From Hypericum androsaemum (taxonomy: Eukaryota; Streptophyta; Magnoliopsida; Malpighiales; Hypericaceae), in the NCBI GenBank assembly GCA_963995505.1, contig OZ023194.1:12954428-13018427 (forward strand): 64,000 bases of DNA. The letters run 5' to 3'. A program made the position numbers and the translations under genes. Below the pieces are notes generated by a model. It searched no databases. It was given only the letters and a program-made list of their open reading frames with translations, and was not told the origin of the DNA. Of this stretch, positions 43,291 to 54,528 are shown in pieces. Position 1 is the first letter of the stretch, and every line of letters begins with the position of its first letter.

Positions 43291-43719
43291 CCCTGCATTA
43301 TTTTTTTTGTTTGTTTGTGGAAATAGATAATTTAGTAATCGACAATTGATTTTGGTTTAAAAACACAACAAATTTATCACATTCTGGAGGTTTTAGATCT
43401 GGGAGTTTAAGGTTTTAGATCTGAGAACTTTAGTTTTCTCTTTAATGGAGGAGAGAGGGGAGGGCAGGGGAGAGGGGAGGTGGAGAGGAGAAAGAAGAAA
43501 AGGGATGAGAGAGGAGAAGGGAGAGATTTTTTTATTTTTAGGAATGGGGCATTTTTGTCTTTTCAAGTAGTCCTTTGCCGGAAAAATTCAAATATTTCGG
43601 TACCAGGGATCCCAAAGTATAATAAAATTAAAGACGGAGGATGTGAGAATAATTTTTGAAACAAGGGAGACTAAATCATTGATTTAGTCAAACACGAGAG
43701 ATACTACAGTAATTTGCCT

Positions 43720-44019
43720 TATATTTTTACATACTTTATAAATTTGAAAAATATTTTAAGATACTAGTTTGTGTTAGACTGGCTTGTTTGATAAATTTTA
43801 CATCATCATTCATCTTCTAAATTATCTTTAAATAGTTCGTGTGGCCGTTTTACTGTAAAAAAATATTTCAATCGAGTGTTCCATTTGAATAACGTTATAA
43901 GTCGAGATTTTAGGTAGCTTGAATATAGATAAAATAAAATTTTATTTTACACGTTTATTGACCAAAAGCTCAATTTTAATAATTTTGGAGTTAAAAATAC
44001 AAACCTCACTTTTATGATA
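43720..44019. other. AT-rich DNA between two elements
   Basis: Starts with the right-hand target duplication of the MULE. No gene seen. Confidence 0.4.
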
Positions 44020-44030
44020 ACCTGCCTAAA

Positions 44031-44250
44031 GTGATATCTGCAGCAGTCTTGATTAATTATGACAATCAAGCTACGATCTATAATGTCTCTAATCGGACTT
44101 ATAATGGAAAGTCGAGACATGCAAGTCTTAGACATCAAATGGTAAGACAATTACTCAAAAGAGGAGTAGTTGCAGTTGACTATATTGAAACAAAAAAAAT
44201 TTGGCAGACCCATTTACGAAGAGTCTACCAAAGACAATATTTTCAATAAA
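44031..44250 (+). pseudogene. Copia RNase H fragment
   Basis: INYDNQATIYNVSNRTYNGK continues SRHASLRHQMVRQLLKRGVV and VDYIETKK, which is the copia RNase H end (normally DSQAAI...YNGKSRHI...LADPLTKGL). The catalytic aspartate of the D-x-Q-A motif is kept in this fragment; the LADPLTKGL part is frameshifted (ADPFTKSLP-like one frame over). Everything upstream in pol is missing. Confidence 0.85.
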
Positions 44251-45371
44251 GTGTAAGAAAATGGGACTAAGGTCTGTGAAAGAAGGTTAGCCACCAATGA
44301 CGGAAACTCAACTTATGTTCTGAAATGGACAAACAAGGTTCAATAGGTACCAACAACTCATTAGAGTGGTTATGGTGTACTAAGTCAAACTTCTCATTTC
44401 TGAATTAGTGCAGCGGTTCTGCATGAGTAAGGATAAATGCAAATTCTTAATAAGTGTACATTGGTTTATAGGTGTATCGGAGAAACACCTTAAGAGACTT
44501 ACCTATATGAGTACAACAATCATGTCAATTCCTAAGAGAGTAAGACCGCTCTTTAAAGAAGACTCATGAATTCAAGATATAAGCATATAGTCATTAACAT
44601 GCGAGCTACAGAATACACTAGCTTCTGAAGTCAATATGTGTGGAGGTTTCGATTTTAGCTTTTCAAGATTCGTTCACCATAGAACCTCGATAGAGCTTTG
44701 AATCTCTTACACTAAGTGAAGGTTCAAATCTAAAAGATACCTATCACATATGTATTGATTTCTACGATGATATTTATTCCTATCCTAGCTTGAACTACGT
44801 TGGTTTGATCCCACCCGGGTACGTAGAAAGTTACTTAACTGATGCAGTCACTCCACTTTGTAAAAATTTTCATTCCAACTTTAAAGTTTTACTTTACTAT
44901 TTTAATGTTTTGAAAATAGGGAGAGAATGTTGGATATTTTCAAACAAGTTTCATTTGTATTATATGGCATCTAAGATAGGGGGTAATAGGATCGACCTAT
45001 TTTAGTACAAGTTTTTTGAACTTGGAGGAGCTGGCGGGTGCTAATTGATTGGCGATCGCCAGTAGGGAGTTTCAGAAAGTCTCTGGACCAAGGCACTGGT
45101 GATCGCTAGTCGGCCTTTCCGGAAATTTTTTGGACCATGCAACTAGCGATTGCCAAACACCATCCAGTTGATCCAGACAGATTCAAATTTAGTGTCCTTT
45201 GAGTTTAAACTAGGGGTGACAATTTTATCCGGATCCTGAGGGTCTACCCGGAACCAGACCCGAAGGGTCTAAGACCCATTAACTTTGACCGGATCTAGAT
45301 CTGAATCATACCTGAATCTTTATTTTTTTAAGGATAAAGGTATGGATATGGGTCTATAGGATCTTACCCAG

Positions 45372-45373
<2 letters not shown>

Positions 45374-45438
<65 letters not shown>
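45374..45438. repeat. (TA)n microsatellite inside the hAT element
   Basis: About 32 TA units near the left end of the hAT element; long enough to be length-variable. Confidence 0.95.
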
Positions 45439-45440
<2 letters not shown>

Positions 45441-45950
45441 CACGGGGCACCCAATAATATACACTTCCTGAGTCATTTTGTCTCCCTCTTCACCAATCCT
45501 AAATTTAAAATATTTTTCGGCTGCTTGCTCAATCCAGGGACAAACGGGAGCCTCTTGAACTATCTTGGTCATTAACAAGTAAGCAATTTTATCTGTACAC
45601 TACTATATTTGTACCGAGAAGTTCCTATATATGAGGAAGTGCTTGGTCTAAGCATTAAAGTGTCACAAATAGTCATTGTTGACCGTAGATTGTTTTAGTT
45701 TTTGAATGGTAGAGTTGATTGATTTTCCACTAATAATGTTGACTATATAAAAATCAAGGAACTATGCTCAACTTTTGGAGATGAGATTATATTCATAGCT
45801 TCTGTTTGTGAGAGTTGCGTAGGACAATCTTCAACCGCAAAATTTTTTTTATTTGTTCCAATTCTGTTTGTTTCTATTTTAAGAGGATGATATTTTGTGA
45901 ATATGTGATGTTGGTTATCGCTTATGTGATTTATTTATGTAGGGGTTTAG

Positions 45951-46513
45951 ATGGATGAAAGTGGTTCTCAATCGCCTTTGTTATTGGATGGCTCGAGTAA
46001 TCTAACTCATATTATTAGAATTCAGTCTACATCTAACAATAATATTTCTATGACAACTTCAGAAAATATTGCATCTCCTAATCTCACTCCAACAAATGAA
46101 GAAGATGACAATGATGGCAAGGATAAAGATAGGACAAACAAAAGTGTTGTTTGGAATTATTTCGAAAAAAGATGGTGAAAGAAAAGCATGTTGCTGAATG
46201 TAAAAGATGCAAGAAACAACTCACAGTGATTTCTGAAAATGGAACAAGTCATTTACTAAAGTACTCAAAAAAGTATTTTGGTAGCAAGTTTTAACAAATG
46301 GATATGCATGAGATGGTATTGAGAAAGAATCTTCTCAATTCTCAAGTAAAACCATGCATTTGCATTCCTGTCTCAAGTGTTACTTCCGAGGCTGCTTTTA
46401 GCACGGGAGGTAGATTGGTGAGTATTCATCGTAACCGGTTGTACCATGATACACTTGAAGCTTTGATGTGTCTTCAAAATTGGTTGCATATGACTAAGAA
46501 TGCAGGTAATTAA
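45951..46513 (+). pseudogene. hAT transposase remnant: BED zinc finger and dimerisation domain
   Basis: The frame from 45951 has an acidic N-terminus and NKSVVWNYFEK, after which a one-base shift continues KEKHVAECKRCKKQLTV and NGTSHLLKYSKKYF. That is a BED finger with C-x2-C and one histidine, but the final H/C pair is lost. From about 46310 the C-terminal dimerisation motif reads PVSSVTSEAAFSTGGR then NRLYHDTLEALMCLQNWL. Some 500-600 residues of catalytic domain between them are absent. GT/AG-like borders downstream (46505 and 46587) suggest a former last intron. Not functional. Confidence 0.85.
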
Positions 46514-47757
46514 GTAATTCTATTAGATTATTTATTTTATTTAAGTGCTCCATAAAAATCTTATTGATGTATTTTTTAATTGAAACAGAAAATATTGTGG
46601 AGTTTGCTTCAATCCTTGACGAAGTTGATATTGACAATGACTCATATATTTCAGGTATGTGTAATTAAATTTTATTATTTTATTATTAAATTTAGAAATT
46701 TATCTAATTTAAGATAGTTATTTACAAACTCGATGGATGTGATAAACTAATAATCGGAGGATAAAGATGTTGGCAATTTCTTGGTATGACTTATGACTAG
46801 CTTTTGCTAACTATTTTGGTTTAGTACTTGGTACAAACTCCTTCTGTCACAAGTTGGTCATCATCGAAGCTACAAGCTCCTTGTCACAAGGTTGTATTTC
46901 TTTTAGGACCTCAAAAATTTATTGTAGGGGCCTAGTTTTTTTATGACTGTAAAAGAAGTGTATGCTCCAGTAGTTTGAAAACATCAGCACACATATTTCT
47001 TTTATGTCCTATTGCGTTGGAATGTTGGAATGTTGGACTGTTGGTGGTACTCAGATATTGACATTGACTCGGATATGAGCTACAATATTTTTTTCTTTCT
47101 ATTTTCTTTACATATAAACTTAGGTTATGTAGTTTTAATTTTTTAAGTTAAATAATTTTTAAATACTACAGACCCGCGGATCGACCCTGATCCTACCCGG
47201 TATTTTAGGGTACATATCCTACCCGAATTCTTTTTTTAAAAGAGGATAAGGGTAAGGATCTGGGTCTACCTTCTAAAAAGAGAATAAGGATCTGGATCCT
47301 ATAGATCCTGCCCGGATCCTGCCCGGATCCTGCCCATTGCCATCCATAGTTTAAACTCAAAAGATGTGTACTATCCCATGAGCCACCATTTTTAATTGTT
47401 GCAGTAAATTCTTTGGTGACGTACATGCACAATTTATGGTGCCAATCCACTATATATAGTGGCACATGTTTCTCATCTAAACAATTCCAATGTTTAAGCC
47501 TTCCTACACTCTTTCCTCACAAAGCATCATCAGAAAATTACACAAGTGTGTTCTTGGTCGGATCAAGGAAGTACACTCTTTGAATTCGACTACGGTGTTA
47601 AAGGCTTCATCGTATCCTGACGGCGTTAGTTCATAGGCCTGTTGTACTCGCGGATTATATCTGAAGGGTCGAACTAAACGTCTGAAAGAATCGACAAGAG
47701 CTTTGAAGCCGGTGCAACACCATCCATTCTTTCATCCTCCAGCCCGTTTTTCCAACA

Positions 47758-48104
47758 ATCTTTTTCGGGACCCACCGATATCACTTTAGAAAGAATTTTA
47801 CTGTAAAATTCTTGTATATAATTTTATCGTCTTTGTGGTCCGATCTAACTCGAAATTGCTCGATCCGTAACAACCAAAGAGAAAATAAACAAAAAGGAAA
47901 ATATATAATTTTTGCGGTTAATTTTATAGTTGTAGTCGCCGGATACCAAGTTGAAAATTTAAATAAATTTAAAATAAATATTTGAGAATTAATTGAAATT
48001 AATCATGAATCTAATAAAATGTCAATCATCGGACCAAATCATTTTTAGATTCGACAAATAAAACTTATGTGACCAACAATTTCTTAATATACCGATAATT
48101 TTTG
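47758..48104. other. Intergenic DNA
   Basis: Nothing recognised apart from flanking transposon edges. Confidence 0.4.
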
Positions 48105-48190
48105 TCAAACAGTATATAGCCTAGTGACACAAGACATTGTAAATATCAAAAAAGTTTAAGGTTCAAATCTTTATGTAAAAAAAATACCGA
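48105..48190 (+). mobile_element. tRNA-derived SINE copy (degenerate)
   Basis: ATATAGCCTAGTGACACAAG (box A region) is followed by AAGGTTCAAATC (box B) and an A-rich tail, parallel to the copies at 17.8 and 53.1 kb. Confidence 0.55.
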
Positions 48191-48492
48191 TAGTGGAGGC
48201 AAAAGGTCCATTTCTTGGATAGGATGAGGTCACAAGGGTGAAACCACATAACTAAAAGTCCGCCATTTGTTATGTTTCCACACCGTCTTGTCTCCTTGAT
48301 GCCTGCAAAATAGGACCATAATCGAGTTTCATGCCAACTTCCGACAAAACAAAAATCAGCCAACATTCAAAATTTAATATAACGTTGTTATTAATTTTGA
48401 CCTGGTTCTAATTGACGGGTTGCACAATTTCTTATGTGTATTTATTATATCTCAGAGCCCAGTGTTTGGTGTTAGAGGGTCATATAGTGGAG

Positions 48493-48741
48493 ATCGGATT
48501 GAGTGGGGACTAAAAAAAATTTGTCCATAGGTGGGGACTACATTTTGGGCCGTCAGATTTGATTATCTTTAAATCTGATGGTCAATAACCTATCAGGTGA
48601 TATTGGTTTGCATGCGAAGTGATATTGGTTTGCAAGACACTGGTTTACATATGAAGTGATATTGGTTTGCACGTGAAGTGATATTGTTTTGAGTTAGTCC
48701 CCATGTTTAGGGACTACCCCAGTCCCCACCCAATCTGCCCC
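48493..48741. mobile_element. MULE-like MITE, family C copy 3 (249 bp)
   Basis: Ends ATCGGATTGAGTGGGGACTA and CAGTCCCCACCCAATCTGCC are inverted. A perfect 9-bp duplication ATAGTGGAG flanks it (48484-48492 and 48742-48750). It contains the GTCAGATTTGAT...AAATCTGATGGTCA block and five units of GATATTGGTTTGC (the reverse of the AAACCAATATC core) with spacers like ATGCGAAGT. It has no captured gene, so it shows the minimal form of the family. Confidence 0.85.
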
Positions 48742-49157
48742 ATAGTGGAGGACAAAGTAAAATGTTTTGCTTATCTCTGGCTCGCAGCTTTTTTGCTGTA
48801 GCTATTGTTGTTTATTATGCCGCAGTCAATTAAGGCCCCTACCCCATACTCCCAGTTTCAAGAAGAATATTGAAGTGAAACCCACACCTCTCCCAAATAA
48901 AAAAAGACCTTGCTTCGGTTCTGAGCTGAGAAACTCCAAATTGTAATTAATAATGTAAGAATATGGTCTTTTTAAGACTGCCAAACAGTGGCAAGCAATG
49001 ATATAAAATTTGCTTGGTAGTTAGTGATATATACTCACGCAACAATATTAAATATTTATTAAATTTTTTTTGTCATTTTTCAAATATCCTATCCAATTCG
49101 ACCTTAAATTAGTGAGCAAATTGATATGCAAATAACAGACAGTTCTATACAAAAAAA

Positions 49158-49257
49158 ATACTCTTTGCAACTTGGTTCCTACCCGTGAAATCTTTCCAAA
49201 TTGTCCCATACTCTTTGCAACTTGGTTCCTACCCGTGAAATCTTTCCAAATTGTTCC
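49158..49257. repeat. 50-bp tandem duplication
   Basis: Two adjacent 50-bp units starting ATACTCTTTGCAACTTGG differ only near their last bases. Confidence 0.9.
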
Positions 49258-51515
49258 TTATAGTATTGCAAGACTACATTTATCCACGACTCAATGCAAC
49301 TCAACTTCTTAATAAACTATTAATTTCTCTCTCGTCTACATACACAACCCATAATTCTAACTTTTTTATACTTTATTAATGATATCAATCCAACCCAATT
49401 TTTTCATACATAATTGTTAATTTAACGAAAAAAAAGTGCAGCGACCTGATTGGTGACCGAGGTTAGTCAGCCGACCCAATGTCACCAACCCAATCATCTT
49501 TTTTCTTTTTTTCAACAAAATTTTTGTCTTATTTGCAACGAATTTACGCCAATATCACCGATAAACATAGTCTAAGTAATTTATGGGTGCCAATGTTGGT
49601 ACTTCCTTTTAAATTTGTACTTAATTTTTTATTTAACACTATGATTAGAAATTTATTCATGATTCGTATACTCTTAATATTTGCTATACCATACAGAAAG
49701 GTTTGATTGCATTTCAGGCCTAATTCGAATGGTAAAAATATGGTTCAAACTTGATTAGTATAAACTTTAAAAAACATGATTTAAATTTCAGATTTGTGAA
49801 AAATAAACTTTATTTTTAATTTAACCCTACGTTTAGAATTATTCATTCGTAATTCATATACTCCAAATTATGATCTCCATATTAAATTTCATCGATGCAA
49901 GATAAATAAATTATCTTTCCAACCGACACCAACGGTGTACTCCGGGGATTGGCACCGAACTTGAGATCACGTGACCGTTGAATGCCATTGAACCAAACCG
50001 GTTGCTTTTAAATTAATTCTCTGTTTCTTACTTCTTCGGGAAACAAACAATACGAAATGGTAATTTAATTTCTCTGGTTACTTAACTATACTGGTCATAC
50101 CAAGACTTCATTTGTATTTATACAAATTATATTTTGGAAAAGATAGTTTTTATAAAAAATAAAATTTTGCTTGCTATGGATTTTTTGCGTCAGAAAATAT
50201 TTTCCTTTATCAAATAATTTGCCTTTGCATGTAACCGATATTGAAAATGCAGGTAATATGCTTGAAGAAAGTATATGTGTATCAAACAAACGGAGCCAAA
50301 GAAAACCATGTAAGTTTCTCGATAAATATTTAACCTTTTTAATTTTGGGATGAAATTTGCTTGTTATAATTGTTCTCTTTTGTTGTTTTTGTCCACGCTA
50401 AAGTAAATGTGATATGCAAGTTGATAACTAGCGAAAAAATTCACCAATTCTCTTGAACGATTCAAGTGGTAAAGAATAAGGTATTGAGTTTGGACTTCGT
50501 AGATGTACCGCATTTTTTTATATGTAAATTTTTATTTCACCAGAATATAAATAGCACATATTTACAACTAATTGGTGTTAAATTACTTAATACAAATACA
50601 ATATTGTAGTTACATTCCTCGTTAAAATTCTATCGTAATAAAATCTAATAAAAATCTACGACATAGAAGAAAAAAAACCGAATGTTACCGTTGCAAGAAC
50701 ATAATTCAACACCCAAATTAACCTGAAGCTATACAGTAGCCTATAGATAATCAACTCTAAATTTAGTCATTGCTGGTGAAATACCAGTACACGTTATTGA
50801 AAGAAGAACAGACAGAGTAATTCTTGATTCATGGGTTCCAATTTATTAATCACTTCCGCCTGAACTCCATTAAATTATGCATAAGCTTATTGTTTGTCTC
50901 CATCACGACTTTTTTCTCCTTGAAGGGTTTCCATCCCGACCTTGACTCCACTTATTAATGTTGTATATATTATCAACTTTCTTGGAAACGTTCGATATCG
51001 ATGGCCTTCGCCAATTAGATCCAATCCACGAACGCAACTTACGTTCTCGTACACGGAAATTGATGGGACTCAGACGTCAGCTAAAAAAGTTGGTACTTTA
51101 ATTAATTAATTATATTTATAGCATTGACATTTAAAATATGTAAAATTTTCTCAATAAATATTTAATAATATTGTGTTTTTAATGAATTGAAGTCGAGACA
51201 TCTCAATTAATCTAAGAGCTAGTTGGTAATTAACTTATTATATTCCTCAGAGCTTCATAACAAACCAGGGATTTTTTCCAAGTAAAACCCTCAAACAGAA
51301 AGCTACACATTTAGTCTAGCGACCAAACAGAGAGCAAAAAGTACAAAAAGGAAGGAAAAAAAGGGTTAAGAGAAGCCTAATGTTCATCAAGTGAACTAAC
51401 TAGCTAGAGCAAGTAGTGTTCACTAATACTGAATTGACCATCATTATTAAAAGATAAAAATCTACTTTAGTACCATATGGTTTAAAAATATCTGACCGAC
51501 CCTGTGTTAAGCTCC
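49258..51515. other. AT-rich intergenic DNA
   Basis: No gene or intact element was recognised. The final few hundred bases should contain the 3' UTR of the PRE gene. Confidence 0.5.
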
Positions 51516-52348
51516 TTATTGCATGAGCATGCTCCTAATAAGAGCAGCTTGGGCGGTATCAGCTGTATCCAATAGCTCAGATAACCTTTCGCTGAGGTCG
51601 TCCATCTCTCTGTGCAAGTTTCTGATGTAGCTGCATGTCTCCTGTAAGACTTTGGCGGCTGAAACCTGTTACGTGAGGGAAAAAATATTAGGTTACTAAT
51701 GGTAATTAGTTGGATCTTTTAAGTACATTATTGTTAGAATCTCGATATCTAACCCAAAATATACGAGCAACAGATCACGAGATCAATCAACTCTAATATC
51801 ATACGAAAAAGTAGAAGCTCAATGCCCACTCAATACTTTAACACGGTGGCTAGGTGAATTTTTGCGTAATTTCAACTAGCAATATGATAACTTTAATAAA
51901 TAAAATTAATTGGTTATTTTTCCATGCCCTATTTTCTTTAACTAGACTATTCCTTTGTCATTAATCATTAGGTCTTTGAGTCTTAACGACAGGTAAAGTT
52001 TACCCACCAAAAGAATAGGTGATATGACAAAGTGTTGATGGTTTTAAAGTTTTCATTTCTCATCTTAATTGTTTAAGCTCGATGATTAAGAATATAGGAA
52101 CAGCTATAAGTAATGAGCGATAAAACGGTGATCATGCGAACAACAACGAGTCAAAACATCAACTCGCTCTTATTCGAATAGAGAAATCTTAGGTTGCACT
52201 CAGACCTACAGAAGTTACATACCTTGTCCGAACGCCTGCTGCGCATCTCAGGGAGGAGCTGCTGCAACTTGGTGACGAGGTCAAGAATCTGATCATCGCT
52301 GATCCTTGAGCTCCCTGATTGCCTTGATCTCGACCTTCTGCCAGACAT
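51516..52348 (-). CDS. PRE: Atypical (non-DNA-binding) bHLH protein of the PRE/ILI family
   Basis: Two exons on the minus strand, 52348-52223 and 51665-51516, join in phase 0 and give 91 residues, the usual size. Exon 1 reads [20 protein letters not shown] then [19 protein letters not shown]; exon 2 reads [20 protein letters not shown] and ends ALIRSMLMQ. The helix-loop-helix is complete but the basic region lacks the His/Glu/Arg DNA-contact residues, as in PRE1-PRE6 and rice ILI1. These small proteins bind and neutralise other HLH proteins (IBH1, PAR1, AIF) and so promote cell elongation downstream of gibberellin, brassinosteroid and auxin. Which PRE paralogue this is cannot be settled here. 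Intron 557 nt. Intact. Confidence 0.96.
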
Positions 52349-53099
52349 CTTCCAACCACAATTTGGATTGTAATAATATATAGGGGAAGGCCCTAAACAG
52401 AATTTCAAAAGACAACAAGTAGGGGAAGGATTTAAGCAAGGGAGACAAAGGAGAGAAAACCCAGAAATGTCAGAGGTGTATATACTAGAAAAGGGGTCAA
52501 AATAGCTGGAAAGCTAGGTTGAGAAGAAGGGTGTTTCTCTAGTTTCTAAGTTTTTAAGAGACAAGTTATGGGAAAATGGAATATGGGTCCTTGAGGATGG
52601 AGAGAGAGATAGCACAAAAACACAAGTAGTGGTGTGTTGGAGAGTGGAGAGAGACAATTGCATGGGAGAAAGCAGTGGGCTTAGCTTGTATTTAAACTAT
52701 AGGGCAATTTCTTTTGTTTTATTTCTTTTTGTGTTCTCATGTTTATGCGAGTAGCAACATGTATTTTATTAATACAATTCATCACTTAGATCAAATAGTG
52801 AAAAAATTATTCTAACTTATTAAGACGAGTCGAGTTCAAGTTTTTGAGAAGCAACAATGTTGAGTACTTATTGCAAGAGTTTTGTATATGTTAAACGTCA
52901 CACTCCGCTCAGATCTGCATTAGTCAGTCTAGTTGATGTCCGATATCTAGTAGTATAAACCGAAAACATGTTTTTTTTATTAACGGGAGTTTTCAAGAGA
53001 CTTGATTTTTTTTAAAGAATGACTTGATTTCAATCTGACAAATAGAAAATATGCTCTTAAATAATATTTGACAATATTCGACTGAATATCGGAAATTTT
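52349..53099. other. PRE upstream region and intergenic DNA
   Basis: Probable 5' UTR and promoter of the PRE gene on the minus strand, with GAGAGAGA-rich patches at about 52595-52660. No other gene. Confidence 0.5.
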
Positions 53100-53200
53100 G
53101 TCAAAGGGCATGTAGCCTAGCGGCACAAAACGTTGTAAATTTCAAAGAGGTCAAAAGTTCAAGCTTTGGTATATTGTAAAAATTTACCTTTAAAAAAAAT
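53100..53200 (+). mobile_element. tRNA-derived SINE, best-preserved copy
   Basis: Starts GTCAAAGGGCATGTAGCCTA, continues GCGGCACAAAACGTTGTAAA and GAGGTCAAAAGTTCAAGC (box B region), and ends AATTTACCTTTAAAAAAAAT. Total about 100 bp. The tail matches the 3' end of the LINE fragment at 58.1 kb. Confidence 0.75.
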
Positions 53201-53822
53201 CAGAAATTAAGGAAAGAACATTTTTTTGGAACGAAGAGAATCAAGTTTATAGAGATACGCCATTCTGTCCTTGTTTGTGTTCTTCCCAAGTAGGATTTTT
53301 AATTTGAAGAGCTTTTTTGCGGCCAGCGAGGGCGTGTCAGTGTTTACACGAAATCTGAGCTTTATTTTATAGTGCACCACAATGTTTATATGATATATTT
53401 TCCTCCCGTACCAGTAATTGGATCTCCCTCCAATCACACAATTCGTACTTAAACTCGTCACTCCTTGTTCATGATACTGGTTCTCTAAACCTACTAAGGA
53501 GGCAAATTCTTATGATCAACTTGAATAGAGAAGTATAAACATGTACATTACACTCGTAAAAGATATTTTTTAGATCGTCATATTAATTTGTTTGGATTAT
53601 AGCTACGACTTCTCATTTTATTGCATGTCTGTAAATGAAAGATTAGTGTATATTTTGGTTCCTTGGGACGTTTGAAAAATGTGTTTTAAAAAAAATTATA
53701 TTACTCCATGAAAAAGATGCACATAAATATTTATTCAGCACTTTTTTTAGATAATAGGACTAGCCAAATATCGCGTGGAGTTCAGTCCAATTTATTATCG
53801 GGTGAGCAACTGGAAAAAAAGA

Positions 53823-54528
53823 AGATAAATTACTCTCAAGACCCCACCCATCCCCGAGGCCCAATCCAACGCCGCATCCGACCCCAACGCCGGGTTTTGG
53901 TCCTTGAACTGTGTCATCGACCCTCCCTCCATTGCTTGGAACTGGGTCTCACACTCTCGCTCTTCTTCTTTCTCCGGTTCCTGTCCTGTGGGTTCCACTT
54001 CCAGACGGCGGTTGGCCCATCCCCGAGGGTTGGGTTGGATCTCATCTGGGTTTAGGGGTTAAGGGAGGATTGGATAAGGTTGTTGCAACACTTGCTATCC
54101 GGTTGATGGGGCTTGGCTCCGTAAGAAATGGTCTGTCTTGTTCTTTTTTATATAGGTTAAATGACACTTGTAGGAATCTCGTGACTCGAAGGGGACTGGA
54201 AGGAATCTCGGGCTTGAGGAAGAAGACGATCTCGAGGAAGAAGACAACCGTCCAAAATTTTTATTTTTATTTTGAGTTTTGGTCGTCGGAAAAAACTTGT
54301 TCGCCGGAAAAATGACTGGAGAAGATGACCTGAGGTTTTAGTTGACCGGAACAAGGGTATAATGGTCATTTCAGTAATAAAATAATAATATTTTGATCGT
54401 TGACGTCAGCGAGGGGCCTGAGAGTATAATAAAACCAAACCTCGGAAAATTTTTAATCGATTACCAAAATACAAGAGGGCGAGCGTAAAATATACCAAAT
54501 ATCAGGGACCTGAGCATAATTTATCTAA
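53823..54528. mobile_element. Possible small TIR element with captured sequence
   Basis: GATAAATTACTCTCAAGACC at the left and the reverse of the right end (GATAAATTATGCTCAGGTCC) are imperfect inverted repeats of about 20 bp. The right arm (GGTATAATGGTCATTTCAG, GGCCTGAGAGTATAATAAAA) resembles in style the arms of the family B MULEs. The left 250 bp are GC-rich and coding-like but unrecognised. No clear 9-bp duplication was found. Confidence 0.4.

Larger units (their letters stand above)
40796..43719. mobile_element. Mutator-like element (family B copy 2), 2.9 kb, nested
   Basis: Left end GGGCAAATTACTATAATATT and the reverse complement of the right end AGGCAAATTACTGTAGTATC match closely for about 200 bp, including CGTGTTTGACTAAAT and GAAAAGACAAAAATGCCCC. 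A perfect 9-bp duplication TATATTTTT flanks it (40787-40795 and 43720-43728). Arm sequence such as GGAATATTC, TCTCCGACGAAG and the polypyrimidine block matches the element at 18459-20660. No transposase. It contains a second MULE-like element (41121-42622) and a captured GC-rich fragment (42990-43290). Confidence 0.85.
45211..47348 (+). mobile_element. hAT element, internally deleted, inside the LTR
   Basis: Begins TAGGGGTGACAATTTTATCC and ends CCCATTGCCATCCATA; the inverted ends TAGGGGTGACAA/TATGGATGGCAA are hAT-type. An exact 8-bp duplication GTTTAAAC lies at 45203-45210 and 47349-47356, itself a palindrome. Subterminal GGATCC/CCCGGATCCTG motifs occur near both ends. The interior keeps the start and end of a hAT transposase gene but lacks the catalytic core. 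Confidence 0.9.
44020..47757 (+). mobile_element. Second copia remnant: RNase H end plus 3' LTR
   Basis: A short RNase H tail (44031-44250) is followed by about 680 bp of non-coding internal DNA, a polypurine tract (GGGAGAGAA) and an LTR that starts TGTTGGATATTTTC at 44928 and ends TTCCAACA at 47757. The LTR holds a 2.1-kb hAT insertion; without it the LTR is about 685 bp. It differs from the copia element at 12-16 kb in LTR sequence and size. Confidence 0.75.
44928..47757 (+). repeat. Copia 3' LTR interrupted by hAT element
   Basis: Termini TGTTGGA and TCCAACA are perfect 7-bp inverted repeats. The left part is 44928-45210 and the right part 47357-47757 (after removal of one target copy). 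The right part holds TATATATAGTGGC around 47451, a possible LTR TATA box. Confidence 0.75.

Noticed and set aside
40600..44020. Idea that the AACCTCTATAAAGTGAT-like ends at 40.6 and 44.0 kb form one outer TIR element
   Set aside because: The two ends appear in the same orientation rather than inverted, and no target duplication was found.
53100..53200. Possible tRNA gene
   Set aside because: Box A and B-like motifs are present, but no acceptor stem or anticodon arm can be drawn and several dispersed copies with poly-A tails exist, so it is a SINE.
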